Of a stretch of DNA of 64,000 nt, positions 35,880 through 44,602 are shown piece by piece. Each line of letters opens with the position of its first letter. The first letter of the stretch is position 1. The notes under the pieces were generated by a model that saw only the letters and a list, made by a program, of their open reading frames with translations, had not been told where the DNA came from and ran no database searches. This DNA comes from Paracoccaceae bacterium. Its GTDB lineage: Bacteria > Pseudomonadota > Alphaproteobacteria > Rhodobacterales > Rhodobacteraceae. The translations under genes were made by a program, and so were the position numbers. The stretch spans positions 1 through 64,000 of the forward strand of contig CACAPQ010000002.1 of NCBI GenBank assembly GCA_902534325.1, written 5' to 3'.

Positions 35880-36021
35880 TCGCAAACTACCAGCCTGAGC
35901 TATTTCATACTCTTTCAAAGAGCTTAGTTCGTAAACAGATTAAGGAAGTACTAGCCATTGCAAAACAAAGGCTAGTATAAGACAATTTCATCAAAGCTCA
36001 AAAAAAATAAGGCAAAATAAA

Positions 36022-37398
36022 ATGAAATTTGCTGATACCAGAGATAAGGCAATTCCAGCATACTGTGTTGAACAAGATAGTATTTTTGAAAAGTCCAAAA
36101 CCTTTGACGCAGTTACTAAAGACTGGATTAAACAAAATAACTTTTCAGGCTCTTTCGGTCAGTCTATTTTATGTCCAACCAAAAAAGGTGACACTATTGC
36201 GCTTTTGGGCTTGGGTAATGAAAATTCAAGAAGGCGATCACGCTTTTCCTTAGCTGCTAGTGCAAAATCGCTTCCAGCAGGCAGTTATGAAATTGTGAAC
36301 CCTGAGGCGGTCGAGAACCTAGAAATTGAAGTGCTTGGGTGGCTCATAAATAACTATGTTTTTGACAAATATAAAAATAAAAAAGACAGCCAAGCCTATT
36401 TGTTTAAACCGAAAATGATTGATGCTAATCGCGTTTTGCAATTTGCTGAGGCGGAAGCATTAGCCAGAAATCTTATAAACACACCTACGTCAGATATGGG
36501 CCCAGAAGATTTAGCTTCTGCTGTAAAAAATTTGGCCAATAAATTTGATGCTGATTACTCCGAAATTGTTGGGAAAAATTTAATCCAGCAAAATTTTCCC
36601 CTCATTCATGCTGTTGGGCGCGCGTCTGCTCAAGAGCCAAGATTACTTGAAATTAAGAATGGAAATGCAGGGCCAAAAGTAACTTTGGTAGGTAAAGGGG
36701 TTTGTTTTGATACAGGGGGGTTAAACATTAAGCCTGGCCGCTCAATGAGCCTAATGAAAAAAGATATGGGTGGAGCGGCCAATGTTTTGGCCCTTGCCTA
36801 CATGATACTATCAGCTGGTATGAATATCCAATTACGGGTGCTGATACCAGCAGTAGAAAATTCTATTTCCGAAAATTCATTTCGGCCAGGCGATATACTC
36901 ACGGCTAGAAATGGCTCAACCGTTGAAATTAATAATACTGGCGCCGAGGGCCGACTAGTGCTAGCGGATGCATTGTCCTTCGCAAGCGAGGATAGTCCTG
37001 ATTTAATCATATCAATGGCGACACTTACAGGTGCGGCGCGTGTTGCCGTCGGGGCAGATATTGCGCCGTTTTTTACTGAAAGTAACGAAATTAGCAATAT
37101 ATTAAGAGCCTCAGGTGCTCAGCAAAATGATCCTGTATGGCCTTTGCCGTTTTGGGATCCTTACGAAAAAATGATCGAGCCTGACACAGCTGATTTAGAC
37201 AATGCGCCCAGCGGTGGTTATGGTGGAGCAATCACGGCTGCACTATTTTTACGCCGCTTTATTACAAAACCAAACTCATACATACACTTCGATATATACT
37301 CTTGGTCAGACACAAATAAACCAGGGATACCGAAAGGTGGAATAACACAAGGACCCAGAGCCATGTTTGATGCACTTCCAAAAATTCTAGATATTTAA
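36022..37398 (+). CDS. M17 leucyl aminopeptidase-family protein
   Basis: 458-residue cytosolic metallopeptidase. The catalytic domain (from about residue 165) shows the two-metal site: KGVCFDTGGLNIKPG (Lys and Asp ligands, about 229-243) and MKKDMGGAANVL. The signature normally written NTDAEGRL reads NTGAEGRLVLADAL here (about 305-318), so the first ligand Asp is Gly307 while Glu309 is kept. The N-terminal domain is the short divergent type of alphaproteobacterial PepA-like proteins. It is followed 1 bp later by an NlpC/P60 peptidase gene, a pairing that suggests joint peptide turnover. Confidence 0.88.
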   Translation: MKFADTRDKAIPAYCVEQDSIFEKSKTFDAVTKDWIKQNNFSGSFGQSILCPTKKGDTIALLGLGNENSRRRSRFSLAASAKSLPAGSYEIVNPEAVENLEIEVLGWLINNYVFDKYKNKKDSQAYLFKPKMIDANRVLQFAEAEALARNLINTPTSDMGPEDLASAVKNLANKFDADYSEIVGKNLIQQNFPLIHAVGRASAQEPRLLEIKNGNAGPKVTLVGKGVCFDTGGLNIKPGRSMSLMKKDMGGAANVLALAYMILSAGMNIQLRVLIPAVENSISENSFRPGDILTARNGSTVEINNTGAEGRLVLADALSFASEDSPDLIISMATLTGAARVAVGADIAPFFTESNEISNILRASGAQQNDPVWPLPFWDPYEKMIEPDTADLDNAPSGGYGGAITAALFLRRFITKPNSYIHFDIYSWSDTNKPGIPKGGITQGPRAMFDALPKILDI

Positions 37399-37399
37399 A

Positions 37400-38239
37400 A
37401 TGGACCCCCGTCTGACACCTGCCAATAAGATCGCTGCCTGCTCCACACTAAAAGGTAAAATAAAACATGCAAATTTTGTTGAAGGTAAAAATTACCAAAT
37501 CAATGTGCCATTTGTAGACCTGCTTGATAAACCAGATGGTAAAAGAAATAGACAGCTTATTTATGGTTCAAAAGTCAAATGCTTTGATGAAACTGAAGGT
37601 TGGGCATTTATCCAAAATACATACGACAAGTACGTAGGATACGTTCCTCAAAGTGCAATTGTAAAAGAAACAAAAAAAAATTGTATTGTAATTGCTCCGC
37701 TTGCCCATGTTTTTATAGAGCCAAATTTGAAGTCCAGAAACATTGAGATGCTGCCATTAGCGGCAAGGGTTTCTGGGGAAACGGTTGAAAATGGTTTTTT
37801 GGAGACAGAACTTGGTTGGATTTCAGTTTCACAATTAAAGCGAAAAACAGAAATACCTAAGGATCCCGTTGAAGTCTCTAAGTTGTTACAATATGCGCCT
37901 TATTTATGGGGAGGCAATACTTATTTAGGTATAGATTGTTCTGGCCTTATTCAGGTTTCATTATTGCTTTGTGGTGTAGACTGTCCAGGAGATAGCGACC
38001 AGCAAATGAATACTTTGGGTCATAACCTTGATATTGGTTCACCTAGAAAGAAAGGCGATATTCTTTTCTGGAAAGGGCATGTAGCATGGGCTGTAAATGA
38101 GAGGCAAATTTTACATGCAAACGCTTATCATATGGCAACAGTAATAGAAGAAGCAGACGAAGCTATTGAAAGAATTAATAAACAGGACAACAATAGCGTA
38201 ATTGCCCACAAAAGACTGATAGGAGAATTATATGAGTGA
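37400..38239 (+). CDS. NlpC/P60 (C40) family peptidase with SH3-like domains
   Basis: 279-residue cysteine peptidase acting on D-Glu/meso-DAP bonds of murein peptides. SH3b-like beta modules occupy about residues 20-145 (FVDLLDKPDGKRNRQLIYGS, WAFIQNTYDKYVGYVP). The catalytic domain starts with YLWGGNTYLGIDCSGLIQ (Cys about residue 179), and the His lies in GHVAWAV (about 232). There is no signal peptide, so it probably recycles imported peptides in the cytosol with the adjacent aminopeptidase. It starts 1 bp after the M17 gene and overlaps the agmatinase gene by 8 bp. Confidence 0.9.
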   Translation: MDPRLTPANKIAACSTLKGKIKHANFVEGKNYQINVPFVDLLDKPDGKRNRQLIYGSKVKCFDETEGWAFIQNTYDKYVGYVPQSAIVKETKKNCIVIAPLAHVFIEPNLKSRNIEMLPLAARVSGETVENGFLETELGWISVSQLKRKTEIPKDPVEVSKLLQYAPYLWGGNTYLGIDCSGLIQVSLLLCGVDCPGDSDQQMNTLGHNLDIGSPRKKGDILFWKGHVAWAVNERQILHANAYHMATVIEEADEAIERINKQDNNSVIAHKRLIGELYE

Positions 38240-39182
38240 TCCATTTTTTAAACCAGTTTCAGGTTTTGATCTTCCCAGGTTCGCGGGTGTCCCTACTTTC
38301 ATGAGGCTTCCACATGTTTCACCAGAAACTCCAAAAATCAAAGATGTAGATGTGGGTATTATCGGTGTTCCTTGGGATAGCGGAACGACAAATAGACCAG
38401 GACCTCGTCATGGTCCTCGTCAATTGCGTGATGCGTCAACCATGATAAGAGCGCAGCATCCGGTATCAGGAATAAGGCCATATGAGAAATTGAATTGTGC
38501 TGACCTTGGTGACGTTTCGATAAATCCTGCTGATATCGAAGACAGCATGAATAGGATAACATCTTTTTATAAAAGAGTAGTTGAAAAGGGAATCAAACCC
38601 CTGACAGCGGGTGGCGACCATTTAACATCACTCCCAGTCTTAAGGGCTATTGCAGAAAAAGATCCCCTGGGAATGATACATTTTGATAGTCACACGGATC
38701 TTTTCCACAGTTATTTTGATGGAACAATGTTTACTCATGGAACACCATTTCGTCGTGCAGTTGAGGAAAACCTTCTTGATCCAAAAAGAGTGATCCAAAT
38801 TGGGATACGAGGAACTCAATACGATCGCGAAGATTTAGACTTCGCAGACTCAGTAGGAATTAGAGTCGTGAAGATTGAGGAGTTTTTTGATCGAGGTATT
38901 GAAGACGTTATGGCTGAAGCTAGAGAGATAGTTGGTGAAAAGGAAACTTATATTTCTTATGACATCGATTTTATTGATCCAGCATTTGCTCCAGGGACAG
39001 GTACACCAGAAATTGGTGGTCCTAATAGTTACGAAGCCCTAAAAGTCGTCCGAGAGCTCTCTGGGGTTAAAATAGTCGGTGCTGATATGGTTGAAGTATC
39101 GCCTCCCTTTGACCCCAGTAGCAATACAGCTTTTTTAGGTGTTTCGGTGATGTTTGAGTTACTTTGCCAAATGGTAAATTAG
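38232..39182 (+). CDS. speB: Agmatinase-family ureohydrolase
   Basis: 316-residue binuclear Mn enzyme splitting agmatine (or a related guanidino compound) to putrescine and urea. Metal-binding motifs are intact: GGDHLTS, IHFDSHTDLF and SYDIDFIDPAFAPGTGTPE. The N-terminal GVPWDSGTTNRPGPRHGPR is usual for agmatinases and guanidinobutyrase-like relatives, so the substrate remains open. It overlaps the C40 peptidase gene by 8 bp and is the last gene before tRNA-Met. Confidence 0.9.
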   Translation: MSDPFFKPVSGFDLPRFAGVPTFMRLPHVSPETPKIKDVDVGIIGVPWDSGTTNRPGPRHGPRQLRDASTMIRAQHPVSGIRPYEKLNCADLGDVSINPADIEDSMNRITSFYKRVVEKGIKPLTAGGDHLTSLPVLRAIAEKDPLGMIHFDSHTDLFHSYFDGTMFTHGTPFRRAVEENLLDPKRVIQIGIRGTQYDREDLDFADSVGIRVVKIEEFFDRGIEDVMAEAREIVGEKETYISYDIDFIDPAFAPGTGTPEIGGPNSYEALKVVRELSGVKIVGADMVEVSPPFDPSSNTAFLGVSVMFELLCQMVN

Positions 39183-39238
39183 GCCGAAATTATTTAGTTG
39201 ACCTAGAGACCTAAAGATTTTAGACGATTTCTGTTCAT

Positions 39239-39315
39239 GGCGGAGTAGCTCAGGTGGTTAGAGCAGCGGAATCATAATCCGCGTGTCGGGGGTTCAAGTC
39301 CCTCCTCCGCTACCA
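39239..39315 (+). tRNA. tRNA-Met (anticodon CAT)
   Basis: A 77-base cloverleaf including the encoded CCA. The acceptor stem GGCGGAG pairs with CTCCGCT (G-U at the end), the D-arm is GCTCAGGTGGTTAGAGC, the anticodon stem-loop is GCGGA-ATCATAA-TCCGC with anticodon CAT, and the T-arm is GGGGGTTCAAGTCCCTC. The body matches alphaproteobacterial elongator tRNA-Met rather than initiator (A-U/G-U first pair rather than mismatch). It marks the border between housekeeping genes and the glycan island. Confidence 0.97.
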
Positions 39316-39353
39316 TAAACTTCAATGAAATAGACCAAATTCATCAATCACAC

Positions 39354-39476
39354 CTAATTTATGGTGGATTTAGAATACGGTTTATCTACGTGTTCTTGTA
39401 ACAACTTGCGAAATTTACTACTTGGCTTCTTTTGGTTTTCATACCATTCGGACATTTCTTGGAACTTGAATGTGTT
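39354..39476 (-). pseudogene. Short coding-like remnant after the tRNA
   Basis: Minus-strand frame of 40 codons bounded by stops, reading NTFKFQEMSEWYENQKKPSS and ending in DKPYSKSTIN. Its amino-acid make-up looks protein-like but matches nothing I recognise. It lies directly downstream of the FkbM methyltransferase on the same strand and could be the lost tail of a neighbour or a tiny gene (34 codons from its ATG). No function assigned. Confidence 0.3.
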
Positions 39477-39479
39477 TTA

Positions 39480-40235
39480 TTAACGCTTTACTGATAGAAA
39501 TTTTTCTCCTTTATCTTTGATAAGAATTCTATCCTTTGAAAACTCGAAAAATTTCTCTACGCAACCAGGTACTATTTTGTCATGTAGCTCTGCAAAAACG
39601 GCATCAATATTTCTTAATGATTCCATATCATGCTCAAGCAAGCTTAGCTCTCCACCCTCTATATCAAGTTTAAGCAAGCCTATCTTTTCGCCTTCCTCTA
39701 CTAAGTCAGAAAGCCTAAAAGCTGGAGTTTTTTGAATAAATGATGCATTAGGCTTATCGCTTGGCTTGGCTACTACTGTAAAGCCCCACTCTCCAGTTTC
39801 CCTGTTATTAAGTTGTATGCTCTTTTCCGACGTGCCTACTAAGGCCCCATGCATTATCTTAACATTTTGTAAGTTAGCAACGTTGTATTTTAGCACTTCA
39901 AGGTTTTCGCTAGAAGGCTCAATAACTAGTAATTTTGCGTTTGGAAAAATATCTTTCAGAGCAATTGTTGCAGTACCTATATAACCACCAGCATCAACAA
40001 TTATCCCGCCATAATTTTCTGGCAATAAATACCTTAAAATCTCAAATTCACCACCTAAACATGAAACCGCAACACCTAAATCTGATGTTCCCTTCCTTAC
40101 AGTGATAGTATGCCCTTTAATAACAAGTTTTACCCGCTTCCCTTTCGGAACTGATTTGTACCTAAAGTAATTGGAAATTCCAAGCTCATGTATTAATTTG
40201 AGCTGCCTATAAATTTTAATTAAAAGGCTTTTCAT
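39480..40235 (-). CDS. FkbM-family methyltransferase
   Basis: 251-residue SAM-dependent methyltransferase. Motif I IIVDAGGYIGTATIALKD (about residues 83-100) is followed by the adenosine-binding acidic end in LLVIEPSSENLEVLKYN. The family tail includes DLVEEGEKIGLLKLDIEGGE. FkbM enzymes usually O-methylate sugars or polyketides; here a glycan substrate is inferred from the island. It starts the island on the minus strand, 59 bp from the SDR gene. Confidence 0.85.
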   Translation of the reverse strand: MKSLLIKIYRQLKLIHELGISNYFRYKSVPKGKRVKLVIKGHTITVRKGTSDLGVAVSCLGGEFEILRYLLPENYGGIIVDAGGYIGTATIALKDIFPNAKLLVIEPSSENLEVLKYNVANLQNVKIMHGALVGTSEKSIQLNNRETGEWGFTVVAKPSDKPNASFIQKTPAFRLSDLVEEGEKIGLLKLDIEGGELSLLEHDMESLRNIDAVFAELHDKIVPGCVEKFFEFSKDRILIKDKGEKFLSVKR

Positions 40236-40294
40236 TTGCCACCTCTACCTTTAGCTAGCGAGCCTTTCACCATTCCAGCAGTAAAGCCAAATTC

Positions 40295-41035
40295 TCAAAG
40301 TCCACCATTTGCCGTCCATCCTCCATCTACATAAATATCTGTTCCAGTCATATAAGAAGAAGCATCTGAGACTAAAAAGAGAGCAGGCCCTATTAAGTCT
40401 TCTGGCTCGCCCCATCGTTTCAATAGCGTGTTGTCACTTCTTTGATTGTTAAGTTCGCTATTATTAAAACTTTTTGTTGTCATTGCTGTTTTGATATAAC
40501 CTGGGCATATATTATTGGCCCTAATTCCAAATTCTCCCCAGTCCCTTGCTAAAGCTTTTGTCAGCTGACGTAGACCAGCTTTTGACATTTGATATGAGGG
40601 ATTATTAGGGAAACCTAACTCAGCACCTAAACTTGTTATATTGATGATTGAGCCAGACTTATTCTTTGCCATAATTGGACAAACTGTGGCACACATAACA
40701 AAGGCAGAGTGTAGGTTTATTGACATTGTTTTTTCGTAAGCTTCGTCATCAATGTAAGGGTTACTAGAAGGAATGGTGACACCGGCATTATTTACCAATG
40801 AGTCAATTCGTCCGTACTTATTGTGAACATTCCTTACTAAGTTTCCAATTTCTGTACTATTAGATAAATCAAATTCAATATCGTATGCACCAATTTTTTC
40901 GTCAAAGCCTAAGTCTATGCGTATCACCGTTGCCCCAACTTTTCTCAGGCCAAGGGCGATAGCAAGACCATTACCTCTATTACTACCTGTAACAACAACA
41001 ACTCGGTCCTTCACATCGAATAATTTTTCCATCAT
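40295..41035 (-). CDS. SDR-family oxidoreductase
   Basis: 246-residue classical short-chain dehydrogenase. Cofactor motif VVVTGSNRGNGLAIALGL (about residues 13-30), structural NNAG (about 86), catalytic Ser in NITSLGAELG, Tyr-x-x-x-Lys as YQMSK, and the tail SYMTGTDIYVDGGWT are all intact. It probably oxidises or reduces a sugar or polyol hydroxyl in glycan precursor synthesis. A remnant of a second SDR with a very similar tail occurs at 52.6 kb. It is preceded on the same strand, 4 bp away, by a short unidentified fragment. Confidence 0.88.
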   Translation of the reverse strand: MMEKLFDVKDRVVVVTGSNRGNGLAIALGLRKVGATVIRIDLGFDEKIGAYDIEFDLSNSTEIGNLVRNVHNKYGRIDSLVNNAGVTIPSSNPYIDDEAYEKTMSINLHSAFVMCATVCPIMAKNKSGSIINITSLGAELGFPNNPSYQMSKAGLRQLTKALARDWGEFGIRANNICPGYIKTAMTTKSFNNSELNNQRSDNTLLKRWGEPEDLIGPALFLVSDASSYMTGTDIYVDGGWTANGGL

Positions 41036-41039
41036 TACT

Positions 41040-41249
41040 TCAACACCCCAATCGTTTAAGTGCTTTGCCTTTAATATCGCCTTTTGTCATTTTGTAATCG
41101 AAAATAAGTTCCTTCACTGTAGCGTTATAATTGCCAAATCTAGCAAGACGTGTTTGCATACCTATTCTTTGAGCTATTGATAAGAGAATTAACGCATCTC
41201 GCAAAGGCGTAGATATCTTGATCAATATTGGAATTAATAAGGCGCGCAT
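41040..41249 (-). pseudogene. Possible C-terminal fragment of an unidentified gene
   Basis: A 69-codon frame from an ATG ends 4 bp before the SDR start. It runs on without a stop for about 24 more codons upstream of its ATG (reading ITFGTVEQIKELEMRALL) until a TGA. That pattern, with a natural-looking C-terminus (TKGDIKGKALKRLGC), suggests the end of a gene whose 5' part was lost. I do not recognise the family. A genuine small gene is the alternative. Confidence 0.35.
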
Positions 41250-41487
41250 CTCTAACTCTTTTATTTGTTCAACAGTGCCAAAAGTTATTTTGTTAGTAAA
41301 GGATTTGGCAAGAATTCAATCATTTTAACTTTAATTTTACAAAACAAATAATTAAAATTAAAAAAGCAAGTTCTATGTGATGAAAACATTTCTATAATTA
41401 GTGCGCAGACTTATGCTCATGTCGTTTTGCAGGAATCGTAAAGCATGCTACGGTCATCTTCCACCCGACGAAGATCGGTGAGCATAT

Positions 41488-41913
41488 TTGGAGTTAAAGC
41501 AAGATCAAATGATTGAAAAAGATCACTGCAAGCTGCGAGTTAGCACCTTCTCCAGATGGGGTAACGATGTTGTGCAAGCTATTGCTTTACTTATCGATAA
41601 AGCGCCAATTCGCACTAAGGAATCAAGTCAAAATGAAGGTGAATTCAGCTCTCCTGTAGCACCCTTTCAAGTGATAAATATAGGCAATGGTAAGGCAGAA
41701 AAATTACTCGATTTTATAAAAGCGATAGAAATAGCTACAGGAATTTCTGCGAATATGAAATTTACCTCTATGCAGGCAGGAGACTTTTTAACCACTTTCT
41801 CTGATTGTTCCCTTCTCGAGAACCTAACAGTCTTTACGCCAAAAACATCAATTTTAGATAGGGTTTTAAGTTTTGTAGATTCGTCTAAAGAAATGGATTG
41901 GTCCGATGGCTAG
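41488..41913 (+). pseudogene. C-terminal remnant of a UDP-glucuronate 4-epimerase-like gene
   Basis: 141 codons matching only the last third of a UDP-sugar epimerase. VVQAIALLIDKAP stands where intact enzymes have the IDDIVEG... region, followed by PFQVINIGNGKAEKLLDFIK, then MQAGDFLTTFSDCSLLENL and FTPKTSILDRVLSFVD. The Rossmann domain and the Ser/Tyr/Lys catalytic site (about 200 residues) are absent, and the 240 bp upstream contain no recognisable remainder. It overlaps the methyltransferase gene start by 8 bp. It cannot be a working epimerase. Confidence 0.75.
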
Positions 41914-42661
41914 TGACTATATAAACCCTATTCTTGGAAAGCAAATAGCTAATTCCGGCAGGCCCTCAAAAAACTTTATGTATCGCTTTATTTACAACAA
42001 AATCAGACAAAGTTCTCTGTCTGGTAAGGTTGTGGGAGACTTAGCCTGTAATGATTGTAGGAACATCAAATTCTTTAAAAAAAATGAAATTTCATATTGG
42101 GGGTTTGATTATGACAGAAACATCTTGAAAGGCGCTATTGAAAGATCTCCTGATCTGAATTGTGTATCATGTAATTTGTTGACTGATGAATTACCAAGTT
42201 CAATTTTTGACTTAGTGATATGTACTGAAACGATCGAGCATTTTGGCAATCAGGAAAATAAGTTGAAAGGAGTAAAGAATATTTTAACTACATTGCGATC
42301 AAATGCTAAATTTATGATTAATGTACATGGTCATGAAGAAAATGAAATGATTGGTGCTTTACTGTCTAAAAAATTCAAAAAAATTCAAAAGGTACCTTAT
42401 CGAAATTCCATCTCCCAAAGATATGAGCGCCTGCTCGAAGTGGAAGGGCATATCAGTGTACCAAAAACAAATTTCAAACTAATAATGCATTTTATAATCA
42501 ATTGGTGTCTAGTTTGCATTGAATATCTTGCTAGCTACTTTAAAATAAAAAAATCAGCTTGCGTATACTTTTGCGATGGTCATATCGGTGATTATGAAAA
42601 TCAAAATATCGAGAACTTCGTAATATCGAATGGTTTTAATAGTCCACATGAGCTCCGCTAA
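41906..42661 (+). CDS. Class I SAM-dependent methyltransferase
   Basis: 251-residue methyltransferase. Motif I is a variant VVGDLACNDCRN (about residues 40-51) in place of the usual D-x-G-x-G-x-G. It is followed by WGFDYDRNILKGAIE with the acidic ribose-binding residue, and the motif IV region FDLVICTETIEHFG. The C-terminal part contains a hydrophobic stretch (about 185-215) that could touch the membrane. Substrate unknown, presumably a glycan or lipid precursor. It begins inside the end of the epimerase remnant. Confidence 0.75.
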   Translation: MASDYINPILGKQIANSGRPSKNFMYRFIYNKIRQSSLSGKVVGDLACNDCRNIKFFKKNEISYWGFDYDRNILKGAIERSPDLNCVSCNLLTDELPSSIFDLVICTETIEHFGNQENKLKGVKNILTTLRSNAKFMINVHGHEENEMIGALLSKKFKKIQKVPYRNSISQRYERLLEVEGHISVPKTNFKLIMHFIINWCLVCIEYLASYFKIKKSACVYFCDGHIGDYENQNIENFVISNGFNSPHELR

Positions 42662-42665
42662 AACG

Positions 42666-42791
42666 ATGAAAAAAATTCAAAAAATTTGTTTTTTAGCGCA
42701 AACCCTCCAATTTATGTTAATTAATCGCTATAAAAAAGTAAGCAAACTCCCTTGGGGTGAAAATATATTATTTTTGGAGCGGGAGAGATGA
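42666..42791 (+). CDS. Possible small ORF coupled to the aminotransferase gene
   Basis: A 41-codon frame (MKKIQKICFLAQTLQFMLIN, ending FLERER) fills the gap after the methyltransferase. Its TGA overlaps the ATG of the next gene, an arrangement typical of translational coupling. It has a basic N-terminus and a mildly hydrophobic centre and no recognised family. It may be a leader peptide, a remnant or chance. Confidence 0.3.
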   Translation: MKKIQKICFLAQTLQFMLINRYKKVSKLPWGENILFLERER

Positions 42792-43888
42792 TACCAGTTT
42801 TTGAACCAACTTTAACCGCTGAAGCGCACTCGTACGTGAGCGAGTGTATGAGTACTAATTGGATATCATCACAAGGTGACTTTATTACAAAATTTGAGAC
42901 AAAACTTTCGAAACTTCACGAAGACCGACATTGCGCTGTTACTAGTAGCTGTACAACAGCACTTCATCTAGCTCTGCTCGCTTGTGATATTGGGCCAGGT
43001 GATGAAGTAATTTGTCCTGATTTAACGTTTATTGCGCCAGTTAATATGATTTCACTGACTGGAGCCAAACCAGTTCTTTGTGATGTTGAAACAGATACGT
43101 TTTGTATGTCAGTGGATACTATTCGTCCTAAAATCACTAATCGAACGAAAGCTATAGTGGTCGTGCATGCATTTGGCCACTTAGCGAATATGCCTGAAAT
43201 ATTGGAGTTAGGTAAGAAATATAATCTCCGCGTAATAGAAGATGTTGCGGAAGCGCCAGGTGGTATGATCGACAACAAAATAGCAGGCACCTTCGGTGAT
43301 ATTTCATGTTTTAGTTTTTTTGCAAATAAAATTTTTACATCTGGCGAGGGCGGGGCATGTTTGAGCTCCGATGATAAGATAATTGAAAGCATAAAAATAT
43401 TACGAGATCATGGTATGAGTATGGAAAAACGATATTACCATCCAGTGATCGGATTCAATTACCGGATGACAAACCTACAGGCAGCTATTGGTCTTTCACA
43501 AGTCGAGCAATTTCATGAAATCATACATCGGAGGAAATCAATTGAAGATCTTTATATTAAATTTTTTAAGGACAACGATAAGATAAAATACCGCCATTAC
43601 GCGGATTGGTGTAAAGGTGTATTCTGGCTTGCGACAGTTACTATTCCTGAAATGTCAGATAGAAAACACATCATATCCAAATTAATGGACAAGGGCATTG
43701 AGTGCCGGCAAATGGTTTTTCCAGTTCATGAAGCCCCACCATACCATAAATTGGCCAATGATAGTCTGAAAAACTCTATTTTTATTTCTCATAAAAGTTT
43801 GCATCTTCCATCTTCTTCGAACCTGAACAAAGAGCAAATTCAGTTTATCACCGATAGTGTGGTTACTGCTATAGATGAGCAATGTTAA
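42788..43888 (+). CDS. DegT/DnrJ/EryC1/StrS-family sugar aminotransferase
   Basis: 366-residue PLP enzyme that aminates a nucleotide keto-sugar. Conserved blocks: WISSQGDFITKFE near the N-terminus, SCTTALHLALLACDIGPGDE, VEDVAEAPGG (Asp that holds the PLP ring nitrogen, about residue 158) and SFFANKIFTSGEGGA with the Schiff-base Lys (about 182). GFNYRMTNLQAAIGLSQ follows. It has the ribosome site GCGGGAGAG and starts the long coupled run of sugar genes. It could supply an aminosugar for a nonulosonic acid or an amino-heptose. Confidence 0.92.
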   Translation: MIPVFEPTLTAEAHSYVSECMSTNWISSQGDFITKFETKLSKLHEDRHCAVTSSCTTALHLALLACDIGPGDEVICPDLTFIAPVNMISLTGAKPVLCDVETDTFCMSVDTIRPKITNRTKAIVVVHAFGHLANMPEILELGKKYNLRVIEDVAEAPGGMIDNKIAGTFGDISCFSFFANKIFTSGEGGACLSSDDKIIESIKILRDHGMSMEKRYYHPVIGFNYRMTNLQAAIGLSQVEQFHEIIHRRKSIEDLYIKFFKDNDKIKYRHYADWCKGVFWLATVTIPEMSDRKHIISKLMDKGIECRQMVFPVHEAPPYHKLANDSLKNSIFISHKSLHLPSSSNLNKEQIQFITDSVVTAIDEQC

Positions 43889-43891
43889 ATC

Positions 43892-44602
43892 GTGATTAGT
43901 GTCGCAGCGATATTAGCCGGGGGAAAGGGTGCTCGGTTGCTACCAAGAAGTGGTAAGCTACCGAAGTGTTTGATGGAGTTTGGTGGTAAACCATTCATTT
44001 TACACCAAATTGACTGGTTAATCGATCAAGGCATTGCTAAAGTTTTTGTTTGCACCGGATATAAACACGAGTTGATTGAAAGTTTCCTTTCTGATCAACA
44101 TTATTTGAAAGATTTGGTAACCTGTTCAAGGGAGCCAAATGCATTAGGTACTGCAGGCGCAATAAAATATTTGATAGAAACGAAGCAACTAAATGGGTCA
44201 ATTCTAATCGTAAACGGAGATACGTTTTTTAACTTCAAACTGGACCAGAAGTTGATTATGGACAAATTGAACTCGTATCAAGCATTAATATGGGTGTCAA
44301 AGATTCAAGAAATTGGTCGTTTTGCGCAAATCACAGTTGAAGGTGATAAAGTTACTAAATACAGAGAGAAAGAGGAGTGTGATGGAGAGCATTCAAGTTG
44401 TGGATGCTACGTATTTGACTGTAGGCAAGTTTCCGCTGTAGTGGACCAAATATCTTCTTTAGAGGAAGATTTCTTACCAGGACTGGTACGTAATCAAAAA
44501 CTCGGTTGTATTAAAATAGGTGCAAATGGGTTTTACGATTTTGGTACGGTTGAAAGCTTCGACCAATTACTGGTGTCATCTAATAATTGGATTAGCAAAT
44601 GA
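43892..44602 (+). CDS. hddC: Sugar-phosphate nucleotidyltransferase (HddC-like)
   Basis: 236-residue NTP transferase with signature AILAGGKGARLLPRSGKLPK (about residues 6-25), the metal site VNGDTFF (about 109) and the SCGCYVFD strand. The size and close linkage to an HddA-type kinase fit D-glycero-alpha-D-manno-heptose 1-phosphate guanylyltransferase. Other NDP-sugar substrates are possible. The GTG start lies 3 bp after the aminotransferase gene, and the stop overlaps the kinase ATG (ATGA). GmhA and GmhB, the other two pathway enzymes, are encoded about 11 kb downstream. Confidence 0.82.
   Translation: MISVAAILAGGKGARLLPRSGKLPKCLMEFGGKPFILHQIDWLIDQGIAKVFVCTGYKHELIESFLSDQHYLKDLVTCSREPNALGTAGAIKYLIETKQLNGSILIVNGDTFFNFKLDQKLIMDKLNSYQALIWVSKIQEIGRFAQITVEGDKVTKYREKEECDGEHSSCGCYVFDCRQVSAVVDQISSLEEDFLPGLVRNQKLGCIKIGANGFYDFGTVESFDQLLVSSNNWISK

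Noticed and set aside
35910-35922. Palindrome CTCTTTCAAAGAG after asd as a terminator
   Set aside because: AT-rich short stem with a one-base loop and no T-run; not a credible terminator.
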